From [Eubacterium] yurii subsp. margaretiae ATCC 43715 (lineage in GTDB: Bacteria; Bacillota; Clostridia; Peptostreptococcales; Filifactoraceae), in NCBI GenBank assembly GCA_000146855.1, contig GL405246.1, forward strand, positions 2,367,778 to 2,431,777: DNA of 64,000 bases, in the 5' to 3' direction. The notes below the pieces were generated by a model that was not told where the DNA came from, ran no database searches, and worked only from the letters and a program-made list of their open reading frames with translations. Both the position numbers and the translations under genes were made by a program. Below are positions 1-9,301 of this stretch, piece after piece. The stretch's first letter is position 1; each line of letters starts with the position of its first letter.

Positions 1-911
<911 letters not shown>

Positions 912-922
912 TTTATACTTTG

Positions 923-953
923 AAAAAGAGATGATAATTGTCATCTCTTTTTT
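923..953 (+). terminator. Rho-independent terminator of serS
   Basis: A perfect 12-bp stem AAAAAGAGATGA / TCATCTCTTTTT with a 6-nt loop starts 12 nt after the serS stop codon, and its 3' arm ends in a T run. Confidence 0.85.
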
Positions 954-1238
954 ATATTATCTATTTAATCTACGTATAATTTTTATACTAATAGCTTACC
1001 AAAGAGCCATTTATTTCAATAATAATATGATTATTGAATTTGCAATGGAAAAATACAATCTTATCATAAAAACTATTGTCTTTTTAATATAAGAATAGTA
1101 AAATTATAGGATAGAATCAATTTTATACCTAATTTTTTGATATACCGTACTTTCACTTGGATTAGGAAGCTGAAAATCTGAAGTTTTCCATTATTTCATT
1201 AAGTTTTAGTATAATAATTCGCATGAGAGGAGACAATC
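954..1238. other. AT-rich spacer with degenerate repeat end and cdd leader
   Basis: No gene is seen. The right part, from about 1131 to 1214, ends in CCATTATTTCATTAAGTTTTAGTAT, the edge of the dispersed repeat family called A in this annotation, but the left half is too diverged to delimit. The repeat end runs into TATAAT at 1210-1215, and the ribosome binding site GAGAGGAG for cdd follows at about 1225-1232. Confidence 0.4.
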
Positions 1239-1658
1239 ATGGACATAAAACTGCTAATAAAAAAGGCTTTTGAGGCAAGAAAATATTCATACTCCCCATA
1301 TTCGCACTATCAGGTGGGAGCTGCCTTACTTGCTGAAAACGGAGAAATATACACAGGTTGCAATATAGAAAGTGCCACTTACTCACCTACCAACTGCGGA
1401 GAGCGTACTGCTTTTTTCAAGGCTATATCCGAAGGTGTAAAAGATTTTAGGGCAATAGCAATAGTAGGCGGTATGGAAGACACTAAAGACGGAGAGTTTG
1501 ACTATGCACCCCCTTGTGGAGTATGTAGACAGGTAATGGTGGAGTTTTGCTCCTATGATGATTTTGACATAATACTTGCAAAGTCTGAGGACGAATATGA
1601 GATTTTTAAACTTGGCCAGCTATTCCCGCTTGGCTTTGATAAGAGCAAGCTTAATTAG
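1239..1658 (+). CDS. cdd: Cytidine deaminase
   Basis: Hydrolytic deamination of cytidine and deoxycytidine to uridine and deoxyuridine in pyrimidine salvage; cytoplasmic, zinc-dependent, normally a homotetramer. The 139-residue length is typical of the small Cdd family. The zinc and catalytic signature is intact: C53-G-E55 in NCGERTA, then PPCGVC with C93 and C96; E55 is the proton shuttle. In the tetrameric family the first ligand is Cys, as here. The ATG lies 7 nt after GAGAGGAG. The next gene downstream, pyrimidine-nucleoside phosphorylase, uses the uridine product, so the two form a salvage pair, although they are separated by a 343-bp repeat-bearing spacer and may be transcribed separately. 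Confidence 0.96.
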   Translation: MDIKLLIKKAFEARKYSYSPYSHYQVGAALLAENGEIYTGCNIESATYSPTNCGERTAFFKAISEGVKDFRAIAIVGGMEDTKDGEFDYAPPCGVCRQVMVEFCSYDDFDIILAKSEDEYEIFKLGQLFPLGFDKSKLN

Positions 1659-1679
1659 ATACTTATAATATTTAGCTTT

Positions 1680-1803
1680 TATATTTTTCTATTTAAACTA
1701 TGCATTCTATCCTTAGGATACTCTTTAGCATATCTTTTGCTAATAAATTTTTGGTGTATCATTTTTTATAAAGTATTTCCATTATTCTATTAGATTTTAG
1801 TAT
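1680..1803 (-). repeat. Family A MITE-like repeat, copy A6
   Basis: Read on the minus strand this matches the copy at 63344-63468 over its whole length, including the TACTAAAATCTAATAG left end, AGCATATCTTTTG (plus-strand sense) in the middle, and TTTAAACTATG near the other end. No coding potential. It lies in the cdd-pdp spacer. Confidence 0.7.
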
Positions 1804-1920
1804 AAACTATATAATCTCTTTTGCTATTTTTATATAATATAATATAATGCTGTATTTATCTATAAGCATCCAAATTTTAAAATATATATCAGTTATGATT
1901 CTATTGAATTTTAGCATAAG
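1804..1920 (-). repeat. Degenerate family A repeat, abutting A6
   Basis: On the minus strand it begins TGCTAAAATTCAATAGAAT and ends near AGTTTATACT, resembling family A ends, but the interior has drifted. It touches the preceding copy, giving a tandem pair. Confidence 0.4.
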
Positions 1921-2001
1921 TCAATAGAATTATAGGAATATTGATATTTACTTGAATTTATTTTATTTAAAATACAAATTTGTATAAAACGGAGAAAGAC
2001 T

Positions 2002-3324
2002 ATGTACATGTATGACTTGATATTGAAAAAACGTAACGGTGGCAAGCTGTCAGAAGAAGAGATAAGGGATATGGTAGCCCAGTATGTCGCTGGAGAAATC
2101 CCTGACTATCAGATGTCTGCAATGCTGATGGCAATATATTTTTCCGGTATGGACGAAGAAGAGACCTTCATACTTACGGACGCCATGGCAAGGTCAGGAG
2201 ATATGCTTGACTTATCAGCTATCGAAGGTATAAAGGTGGACAAACACTCAACAGGAGGAGTCGGAGATAAGACCACCCTCATCATATCGCCTATAGTAGC
2301 CTCACTTGGTGTAAAAGTGGCAAAGATGTCCGGAAGAGGACTGGGGCATACAGGCGGTACTGTAGACAAGCTTGAATCCATTCCGAATTTTAGGGTGGAA
2401 CTTGATAAAGAAGAATTCTTCGATGTGGTAAACAAGGTAAATTTCAGCGTAATAGGACAGTCAGGCAATATTTCACCTTGCGACAAGAAACTCTATGCCC
2501 TAAGAGATGTAACAGCTACAGTTGACGCCATACCTCTTATAGCCTCATCAATAATGAGCAAGAAGATATCTTGCGGTGCTGACTGTATACTCTTGGATGT
2601 CAAAACAGGCAGTGGAGCCTTTATGAATACTTTGGAAGACTCTATAAAACTTTCAAAGGCACTTGTGGACATTGGTGAAAGAGCCGGAAAAAAGACTATG
2701 GCTCTTATTACAGATATGGACATACCTCTTGGCAACAACATAGGCAACTCTCTTGAAGTCATAGAGGCTATAGAAACTCTCAACGGCAAAGGTCCTGATG
2801 ACCTGACTCAAGTCTGCGTTGAGCTTGCTGCCAATATGCTCTTCCTCGCTCAAAAAGGAAGTATAGAGCAATGCAGAGAAATGGTGAAAAAAGTCATACA
2901 TGAAAAAACAGCAGTCGAATATCTCAAAAAAATGGTCGCTCTCCAAGGCGGAGATACATCAGTAATTGACGATGTCTCAAAGTTTGAGAAGGCAAAGCTA
3001 AGCTGTGAAGTGCTATCTGAAAAGTCAGGATATATATCGCATATGGACGCCAAGGCAATAGGTATGTGCTGTGTACATCTTGGTGCAGGCAGGGTGAAAA
3101 AGGGAGATCCTATAGACTACAGTGCAGGTATCATCTTAGCTAAGAAGACAGGCGATTTTGTAGAAAAAGGCGAGGTACTTGCAACACTTTATACAAATGA
3201 CGAAAAATCCTTGGAAATCACTAAAAAAGCCTATATTGAGGCAATTACTTTCTCTGATAATAAGCCTAAGGAAGAAAAGCTTATATATGCCTCAGTTGGC
3301 AAGGATAAAATCGATATATTTTAA
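2002..3324 (+). CDS. pdp: Pyrimidine-nucleoside phosphorylase
   Basis: Phosphorolysis of uridine, deoxyuridine or thymidine to the free base and (deoxy)ribose-1-phosphate; nucleoside salvage in the cytoplasm. The 440 residues cover the whole family: an N-terminal helical domain, the glycine-rich phosphate-binding stretch (DKHSTGGVGDKTTL, then KMSGRGLGHTGGT), and the C-terminal PYNP domain ending in the conserved hammerhead-like region. A thymidine phosphorylase (deoA) of the same superfamily cannot be excluded, but length and motif wording fit Firmicute Pdp. The ATG at 2002 is chosen because GGAG sits 7 nt upstream; the second ATG at 2008 would be too far. Cytidine deaminase is the upstream neighbour. 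No clear terminator follows. Confidence 0.93.
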   Translation: MYMYDLILKKRNGGKLSEEEIRDMVAQYVAGEIPDYQMSAMLMAIYFSGMDEEETFILTDAMARSGDMLDLSAIEGIKVDKHSTGGVGDKTTLIISPIVASLGVKVAKMSGRGLGHTGGTVDKLESIPNFRVELDKEEFFDVVNKVNFSVIGQSGNISPCDKKLYALRDVTATVDAIPLIASSIMSKKISCGADCILLDVKTGSGAFMNTLEDSIKLSKALVDIGERAGKKTMALITDMDIPLGNNIGNSLEVIEAIETLNGKGPDDLTQVCVELAANMLFLAQKGSIEQCREMVKKVIHEKTAVEYLKKMVALQGGDTSVIDDVSKFEKAKLSCEVLSEKSGYISHMDAKAIGMCCVHLGAGRVKKGDPIDYSAGIILAKKTGDFVEKGEVLATLYTNDEKSLEITKKAYIEAITFSDNKPKEEKLIYASVGKDKIDIF

Positions 3325-3511
3325 CAGAAATATTGAAACACAAATATAAATTTATTTCAAAAGTTTAACAAATTCATTACAATTTACTTAAATCTCCTTT
3401 GTTTTTAAAATATTTTAAGATTTAGATACTAAAATACAATCATACTTAAGATAGATGGGCTTATATACAGTCCTAAGACATAAATATTTTGAATCCAAAG
3501 GAGATAATACT

Positions 3512-4273
3512 ATGGTTATGAAAAAAATGCTATCCCTTGTAATTTCTGCTATGTTGGGAATTTCAGGCGGTACAGGTACTAAGGCTACAAGTGCTAAAAA
3601 AGTAGATATAGACAATAATACTAAGATAAGCCAAGTTGATAAAAAGAGCGAGACAACAAAGGATGAAGGTAAATCTTCGAATAAAGCAAAACAAGAGGAT
3701 AAGACTAAAAGCGAAACAAAAAATACTTCTGATGAAAAGCCAAAAACTGCTTCTATAACAGTCAGCAATAAGGTAAAATCCTTGTTTGAAAAGGCAACTT
3801 ACGGTATGACAGGTGCTGTGTACACTCCTGTGGCTGTTTTGGAAAGCTCAAACTCCTCTTACCTTGTACTTTGCAAGGTGGAAATTGCCGTTCCTAATGC
3901 TACACCGACATATGCCCTTGTAAGTCTAAATGAAAAGGCAAACGGAAATGCTGAGATAACAGAAGTAAAAGACAGCAAAGCAGAGGCTGTATTTATAGAT
4001 GCACCGGGTGGATGGAGAGAAGTCAATAGCCTTATCTTGGATAAAGAAGCAAAAGCTGCCTTTGATACTGCTGTTAAATATTCTAAATACGAAAAATACT
4101 CTCCTATAGCTCTCTTGGGACAGCAGGTGGTTTCAGGTATGAACTACCAAATCTTGGTTAGAACAAATCAAAGTAATGATAAGAGTACAAAATATTTGAT
4201 ACTTCAAATATATCAACCTGTAAGCGATACTGCTGAGATAACTGCAGTTTACGAATTTAAAGCTGAAAAATAG
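3512..4273 (+). CDS. Exported Lys-rich protein of unknown function
   Basis: Not recognised. About 253 residues from the ATG at 3512, preceded at the right distance by AAAGGAG; an upstream in-frame methionine at 3455 has no ribosome binding site. The N-terminus MVMKKMLSLVISAMLG is a plausible signal peptide without a clear lipobox cysteine. Residues of about 25-90 form a charged Lys/Thr/Ser/Asp-rich linker typical of surface proteins. The remaining 160 or so residues look like one or two compact beta-rich domains: segments with similar wording (VYTPVAVLESS..YLVLCKVEIA and YSPIALLGQQVVSGMNYQILVR) suggest an internal repeat of the same fold. It is followed by a strong terminator that faces a convergent gene. 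Confidence 0.65.
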   Translation: MVMKKMLSLVISAMLGISGGTGTKATSAKKVDIDNNTKISQVDKKSETTKDEGKSSNKAKQEDKTKSETKNTSDEKPKTASITVSNKVKSLFEKATYGMTGAVYTPVAVLESSNSSYLVLCKVEIAVPNATPTYALVSLNEKANGNAEITEVKDSKAEAVFIDAPGGWREVNSLILDKEAKAAFDTAVKYSKYEKYSPIALLGQQVVSGMNYQILVRTNQSNDKSTKYLILQIYQPVSDTAEITAVYEFKAEK

Positions 4274-4343
4274 GATGATAAAATTAACTATAATTTCAAT
4301 GTAATCAAGTAAATATATACTTCAAAAAAATATCCACATAGTA

Positions 4344-4384
4344 AAACACCGTTAAATCTAAGCAGATTTAAACGGTGTTTTTTG
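4344..4384. terminator. Bidirectional terminator between convergent genes
   Basis: The stem AAACACCGTT(T)AAATCT pairs across a short loop with AGATTTAAACGGTGTTT; T runs on the plus side and A runs on the left allow it to serve both the exported-protein gene and the AI-2E-type gene. Confidence 0.85.
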
Positions 4385-5737
4385 TTATTTCTTCTTATTC
4401 TTGACCTTTTTTTGTTGAGAATTCTTTGTTTTTTCACTTCTTATCACATCTTGAATATTTTCCTTATCATAAGATGATGTTTCAGCTATCTCATTTCCCA
4501 TATTTCCATTATCATTTGACAAGTTTTCGCTTATCTTATCGTTATTTCCATCATCTTCATCAATTTCCAAATATTCAAATACACTTGTCTCAACATCTAC
4601 AACTTGACTACCCTTATCACCATCTTTCTTTCTCACATTTCTACTCCTTACAAAAGAAGTGACAAGGTTATATACTATCGACATCGTAGGTACAGCCATT
4701 ATCATACCTGTAATACCTGCAAAATTGCCTCCTACAGTGATAGCAAGTAGTACCCATACACCCGGAAGACCGACAGACTTGCCTACTACCCTAGGATAGA
4801 TGAGATTGCCCTCTATTTGTTGCAAGACCAAAAACAAAACTACAAACCAAAGAGATTTTATAGGTGCTACTATCAATATCGACAGCACACCGTAAGTTGC
4901 CGCTATAAAAGGCCCAACAATAGGCACCAATGAAAACAAGCCTATCATCGTAGCAATTGATACAGCCTTAGGAATATGAAACAAAGTCATACTTGCCAAA
5001 AACAAGAAGCAAAGTATTACCGCCTCTGTACCCTGCCCTGCAATAAACTTTGAAAAAGAGCTGCTTACCAAGCGCAAAAAACTTACTATCTTCTTAGTCC
5101 TCTTATCAGGAAATATAGCTTTGAGCAAACTATGCCCTTGTGAGAGCAGTACCTCCTTTTGCGACAGAATATATACTGCAAATATCAGCCCCAAAAATAC
5201 ATTCATCACAGATGAAAATACATTGGTAGTAGCTGAAAATATCGACTGGAGCGCATTTGAAGCATCAAGCAGTGAAAAATTCTTGAAAAAATCTGTTACA
5301 TTGGAGTACATCTTATCAAAATCAAGCCCTATATTTGACATCGTCTTTATTATATGATTATCCGGAGTTTTCATAAACTTGACAAAGTTATCTACAACAG
5401 TAGGCAGACCGTTCCTTATCTCTACAAAACTGTTGACTATCTCAGGAATTATCATGTAAAAAATCAGAGTCAATACCATGATAAAGGCGATGATAGTGAG
5501 AAATAAAGAAAAAGCTCTTGATGATTTCCAACCAAAAAGCTTATTTATAGTCTTTTCTATCTTCTGCATAGGAATATTGAGTATAAATGCTATACAGATT
5601 CCTGTGATAAAGGGCGTAAATAAAGTGACTATCCTCCATATATAGGAAGAGACCGGTCTGATATTCATCACTATACCGGCGACTATACCAAAAAATATGA
5701 TTAGTTTTTGAATATTTTTATAAGTATTATTGTCCAA
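4385..5737 (-). CDS. AI-2E/PerM family polytopic membrane protein
   Basis: Integral membrane protein of the UPF0118 (PerM/YtvI/TqsA) family. Characterised members export autoinducer-2 or act as Na+(Li+)/H+ antiporters, so the substrate is not predictable here. The layout is typical: two N-terminal helices, a helix pair, a soluble central segment (about residues 95-165), then five or so helices with the conserved GLFSLVPIVGPFIA and LEGNLIYPRVVG-type signature (here QQIEGNLIYPRVVGKSVGLP). A charged Asn/Asp/Glu/Lys-rich tail of about 85 residues extends past the family's usual end. The start is TTG at 5737, with AGAGGTGA 5 nt upstream; no ATG is suitably placed. The bidirectional terminator at 4344 lies directly after the stop. 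Confidence 0.88.
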   Translation of the reverse strand: MDNNTYKNIQKLIIFFGIVAGIVMNIRPVSSYIWRIVTLFTPFITGICIAFILNIPMQKIEKTINKLFGWKSSRAFSLFLTIIAFIMVLTLIFYMIIPEIVNSFVEIRNGLPTVVDNFVKFMKTPDNHIIKTMSNIGLDFDKMYSNVTDFFKNFSLLDASNALQSIFSATTNVFSSVMNVFLGLIFAVYILSQKEVLLSQGHSLLKAIFPDKRTKKIVSFLRLVSSSFSKFIAGQGTEAVILCFLFLASMTLFHIPKAVSIATMIGLFSLVPIVGPFIAATYGVLSILIVAPIKSLWFVVLFLVLQQIEGNLIYPRVVGKSVGLPGVWVLLAITVGGNFAGITGMIMAVPTMSIVYNLVTSFVRSRNVRKKDGDKGSQVVDVETSVFEYLEIDEDDGNNDKISENLSNDNGNMGNEIAETSSYDKENIQDVIRSEKTKNSQQKKVKNKKK

Positions 5738-5835
5738 GGATTCACCTCTTTTTCTTATATATTAATTTTTTTACATACTTACACCAATATCAAAGTCAAT
5801 TATACATTTTAAGTCTTAAATCTATATGATTTTTA

Positions 5836-5945
5836 TAGTGTAAACTACTATTTATCTAATCTATGGATTATATTCATCGGTATTTAATTGAAATAACACG
5901 GAAATTTTAAGTATATTTTATCCATAATTCTATTAAATCTAATAC
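5836..5945 (-). repeat. Family A MITE-like repeat, copy A3
   Basis: The edges resemble family A: AATCTATGGATTA on the left and TTTTATCCATAATTCTATTAAATCTAATAC on the right form the two halves of an imperfect inverted repeat. It lies between the AI-2E-type gene and the MATE gene. Confidence 0.55.
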
Positions 5946-5952
5946 CAAAAAT

Positions 5953-7251
5953 CTATTTCACTCTTACATATTTCAGCATAAATATGACAGATATGGCGGA
6001 TACTACAAACTCCGTAAATACATAGGAGCCCCACAAACCCAAAATTTTAAAGGCATTTGAAAATATTATAGCTGACGGAATAAGTACCACTATACCCCTT
6101 AAAATCGAGATGATAAAAGATAATCTAGGCTTTGCCATAGCCTGCATGGAAAGAGCAGTCACTATATTTATCGCAATAAATGGAATAGCCAAAAAGTAGA
6201 CTCTTATACCCTGCACACCGTAAAACACCAGTTTTTCTTCCCCACCTGAGTTAAATACTCCTGTCAACTCAACGGCATTGAAATACAAGAGAGCGTAGAT
6301 AATGGAAGCCATAATTAAAGAAACAACTATAGCCATTTTTAACACATATATCATCTCTTTAAACTTATTTTTCCCGTAATTTTCGCTGATTAAGGGCTGA
6401 ACTCCGTTGCCAACACCGCTAAATATTGAAAAGGTGACATCAGCCATATTTGCTATTATTCCGTAAGCTGCAACTCCAATATCTCCAACATACTTTAATA
6501 TTATAAAGTTAAACACTATCAGCACTACACTTGTTGAAATATTGGTGACAAGTGAGGAGATGCCAAGCGATGAAAGATGAAAAAACTCTCTTAATCTCAC
6601 CCTTGTCCTCACTAATTTAAAGCTGTTTTTCTTCAAGAAAAAGTGACTTGACGACACTATTATCCCAACTATTGGTGCAAGAGCCGTAGCAAAGGCAGCT
6701 CCAAATATTCCCATCTTCATAGGAAACATAAAAACATAGTCAAAAATACAGTTAAATATCGAACTTGACACTACAGCGGTAGTTACTATAGACGGATTGC
6801 GGTCATTTCTGATAAAGGACATAAAGAAAATATCCAATATAAATGTCGGTGCAAAGCATAGTATCGTCTTAAGATAGATATTAGACATCCTCAAGACCTC
6901 TCCCCTTGCTCCCAAAGCATACACTATATTGTGAGAGAAAAATATACCTATTGTCACGAAGAAAAGCGAAATCAATAACACAAAAAACAAGCCTTTGGAA
7001 AAAATCCTGCACTTTTCTTCATAATCGTCATATCTTATCTTAAACCTTGTGGAAAATCCCACTCCTATCATGTGACCTATGCCGTACAATATCCCGTAAA
7101 CCGGAAGCGAGATATTAAGTGCAGCAATACCGTTGCTACCTTCGGCTACAGATATGAAATAAGTGTCAACAAGTATGTAAAACGAAAGACTAATCGTACT
7201 TAACACACTTAAAGACACATATTTAAAAAAACTCCTTTTTAATTTCCTCAT
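5953..7251 (-). CDS. MATE family efflux transporter
   Basis: Multidrug and toxic compound extrusion protein, exporting cationic or hydrophobic compounds by Na+ or H+ antiport. It has 432 residues and about 12 hydrophobic segments in two similar halves; family wording is seen in SLPVYGILYGIGHMIGVG (the dinucleotide-binding-like start of the MatE domain) and in the second half FSGVGNGVQPLISENYGK. The close of the protein is a short basic tail. The ATG at 7251 has AGGGAAG upstream. The HD-domain gene ends only 31 bp upstream in the same orientation, so the two may be co-transcribed. The substrate cannot be inferred from sequence. Confidence 0.9.
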   Translation of the reverse strand: MRKLKRSFFKYVSLSVLSTISLSFYILVDTYFISVAEGSNGIAALNISLPVYGILYGIGHMIGVGFSTRFKIRYDDYEEKCRIFSKGLFFVLLISLFFVTIGIFFSHNIVYALGARGEVLRMSNIYLKTILCFAPTFILDIFFMSFIRNDRNPSIVTTAVVSSSIFNCIFDYVFMFPMKMGIFGAAFATALAPIVGIIVSSSHFFLKKNSFKLVRTRVRLREFFHLSSLGISSLVTNISTSVVLIVFNFIILKYVGDIGVAAYGIIANMADVTFSIFSGVGNGVQPLISENYGKNKFKEMIYVLKMAIVVSLIMASIIYALLYFNAVELTGVFNSGGEEKLVFYGVQGIRVYFLAIPFIAINIVTALSMQAMAKPRLSFIISILRGIVVLIPSAIIFSNAFKILGLWGSYVFTEFVVSAISVIFMLKYVRVK

Positions 7252-7282
7252 AAAAACTTCCCTATAACAACAAATAGCTTTT

Positions 7283-7879
7283 TTATTCCAGTTCCAACCT
7301 TGACATCTCTGAATTTACAATATCTTCAGTTAGTTTCATAGCGTCAAGCGTCTTTTGGAGCAAGTCGTCTATCTCTATGCCCATCATCTCGGCTCCCCTT
7401 AATATTATATCCCTGTTGCAACCTGCAGCAAATTTTTTATCCTTAAACTTTTTCTTCAGACTCTTAAGCTCCATATCCTTGCAACTTTTTGACGGTCTCA
7501 TCAAGGCGCAGGCACCTACAAGACCTGTAAGCTCATCCACAGCATATAAAGTCTTCTCCATTGTATGCTCAGGCTTGATACTTACCCTATGGTCATATCC
7601 GTGAGAGCAGATAGAATCTATGAACTCCTGCTCAATATCGTGATTTTTAAGTATCTCCACTACCTTGACACAATGCTCATCAGGATACATCTCATAGTCC
7701 AAATCATGAAGCAAGCCAACCAATCCCCAATAGCTACTTTCTTCCTCATAGCCACTGTTTTTTGCAAATACCTTCATCACCTGCTCCACAGTAATGCCAT
7801 GTCTTATGTGAAAGGCGTCCTTGTTGTAATCCATTAGCAATTTTAGAGCGTCATCCCTGTTTATATTAACACTTTTCAT
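7283..7879 (-). CDS. HD-domain metal-dependent phosphohydrolase-like protein
   Basis: About 198 residues from the ATG at 7879, which sits 6 nt after GGAGG; longer readings to 7933 lack a ribosome binding site. The HD signature is visible as HIRHG near residue 25, LLHDLDYE near residue 60 and a further H/D-rich region (CSHGYDHR) near residue 95, matching small stand-alone HD proteins that are assumed to hydrolyse phosphoester bonds in nucleotides or related compounds. The second half is helical with no known motif. Substrate unknown. It is probably co-transcribed with the MATE gene downstream. Confidence 0.82.
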   Translation of the reverse strand: MKSVNINRDDALKLLMDYNKDAFHIRHGITVEQVMKVFAKNSGYEEESSYWGLVGLLHDLDYEMYPDEHCVKVVEILKNHDIEQEFIDSICSHGYDHRVSIKPEHTMEKTLYAVDELTGLVGACALMRPSKSCKDMELKSLKKKFKDKKFAAGCNRDIILRGAEMMGIEIDDLLQKTLDAMKLTEDIVNSEMSRLELE

Positions 7880-7933
7880 ATCTACCTCCAAAAATACTGA
7901 TTTCAATCTTAGTATTAAATAATATTTCACCAT

Positions 7934-8331
7934 ATAATTTTACTATATTTTTGACAAAAAATCAAATCATCCATCTAATTTTTGGCTTAAAATTAATATA
8001 TTCACCTTTATCATATCTTAGATATAAATTTTGCTTATAACTCCTGATAAATTTTACATAATTGACAAAAGTAGAAAAAAAATATATCATATCCCCTGTA
8101 ATTATTTTTAATTTGTAATCGTACTAAGAGCTCATTTAAAACTATAAATTTTTATAAGGCGAATTTTAAGACAATGGGATTAGTATCAATAAAAATTTAA
8201 TCGCATATCGACATAAACAGGTGATTTATACCGGAATTTATGGATGATATTTATAAGCTAACTTAGTTTAAATTATAAGTATTTGAAATTTTAGACTTAA
8301 ATTATATGTCGATAACTAAACGGAGGAAAAA
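7934..8331 (+). other. Long spacer and untranslated leader of the metQ-like gene
   Basis: No gene is seen in these 398 bases. The spacer holds a good promoter at 8062-8090 and then about 230 nt of possible leader. The leader contains TATCGACATA at 8206-8215 and its exact reverse complement TATGTCGATA at 8305-8314, the second copy ending 7 nt before the ribosome binding site. I could not match it to SAM, T-box or other known riboswitch consensus sequences. Confidence 0.4.
8062..8090 (+). promoter_or_regulatory. Sigma-A-type promoter for metQ-like gene
   Basis: TTGACA, a 17-bp spacer, then TATCAT (5 of 6 consensus). It lies about 240 bp upstream of the start codon. Confidence 0.6.
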
Positions 8332-9192
8332 ATGAAATCAATTAAAAAACTTTTGACATTAGCACTTGCATCAGCACTGCTATTTACTGCATGTTCATCA
8401 GGAGGCACAAATCAAACATCTCAAGAAAAGAAAGATGACAAAAAAACTGAACAAACTCAAACTGCAGATTCTAAAACTCTAATAGTAGGAGCAAGTCCAA
8501 GCCCGCATGCTGAAATACTAAAATCAGTAATACCTGCTCTTGAAAAAGAAGGAATAAAACTTGAAGTTAAGGAATTTACAGACTATATCATACCAAATAC
8601 AGCTCTTGAAGAAAAGCAACTTGATGCTAACTACTTCCAACATCAACCGTATCTTGACAACTTCCAAAAAGAACATAAAACTCATCTTAAATCTGTAGCA
8701 ACTATACACGTTGAACCGATGGCTGTTTACTCTAAGAAGATAAAAGCTCTTAGCGAACTTGCTGACGGAGCTACAGTAGCAATTCCAAACGACCCTACAA
8801 ACGGCGGTAGAGCTTTGATATTGCTTGAAAAACAAGGTCTAATCACTATCAAAGAAGGTGTAGACAAACTCATAGCTACTGACAAAGATGTTGACAAAAA
8901 CACTAAGAATTTGAAATTCAAACTTCTTGACGCTGCACAATTACCAAGAACTCTTGACGAAGTGGACGCAGCTGTAATAAATACTAACTACGCTCTTGAA
9001 GGCGGACTAAACCCTGTAAAAGACGCATTGGTAATAGAAGATAAGGACTCTCCTTATGCAAACATCCTTGCTGTAAGAGAAGGCGAAGAAAACGACGAAA
9101 GAGTAAAAGCACTTATAAAAGCATTGCAAAGCGATGAAACTAAGAAATTTATCGAAGAAAAATACAATGGTGCTGTAATACCTGCATTTTAA
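8332..9192 (+). CDS. MetQ/NlpA family substrate-binding lipoprotein
   Basis: Extracellular lipid-anchored binding protein for a methionine-type (MUT family) ABC importer; known members bind L- or D-methionine or related amino acids. The signal peptide ends in the lipobox LFTAC (Cys21), followed by a Ser/Gly/Gln/Lys-rich linker. The mature part has the family wording: VGASPSPHAEIL, ELKQLDANYFQHQPYLDNF-like region, PNDPTNGGRALILLE and INTNYALEGG. Its 286 residues are normal. The matching ATPase (MetN) and permease (MetI) genes are not adjacent on either side, so it must share a transporter encoded elsewhere or be an orphan. The ATG follows GGAGG at 7 nt. Confidence 0.92.
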   Translation: MKSIKKLLTLALASALLFTACSSGGTNQTSQEKKDDKKTEQTQTADSKTLIVGASPSPHAEILKSVIPALEKEGIKLEVKEFTDYIIPNTALEEKQLDANYFQHQPYLDNFQKEHKTHLKSVATIHVEPMAVYSKKIKALSELADGATVAIPNDPTNGGRALILLEKQGLITIKEGVDKLIATDKDVDKNTKNLKFKLLDAAQLPRTLDEVDAAVINTNYALEGGLNPVKDALVIEDKDSPYANILAVREGEENDERVKALIKALQSDETKKFIEEKYNGAVIPAF

Positions 9193-9224
9193 TTTGCAAT
9201 AAGCACAATTAAGTAAAAAAATAA

Positions 9225-9299
9225 GTTTTTACAGTAAAAGTAAGACCTAATGACAAAGCAGCCACTCTTAATGAAGATGAAAAGATATTAAGAAAATAA
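9225..9299 (+). pseudogene. Possible C-terminal remnant of a lost coding sequence
   Basis: A 24-codon stretch without any start, in frame and with coding-like composition (charged, ending VRPNDKAATLNEDEKILRK and TAA), sits immediately upstream of the orphan gene at 9302, overlapping it by no bases. A stop codon at 9222-9224 precedes it. This looks like the tail of a gene whose body was deleted. Too short to assign; chance cannot be excluded. Confidence 0.3.
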
Positions 9300-9301
9300 A
9301 A

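Noticed and set aside
4344..4384. Family A or B repeat at the convergent junction
   Set aside because: It is a GC-containing terminator hairpin and lacks TACTAA edges.
8091..8331. SAM or T-box riboswitch upstream of the metQ-like gene
   Set aside because: Neither consensus core (for example the T-box sequence or S-box helices) could be found; only a simple inverted repeat is present.
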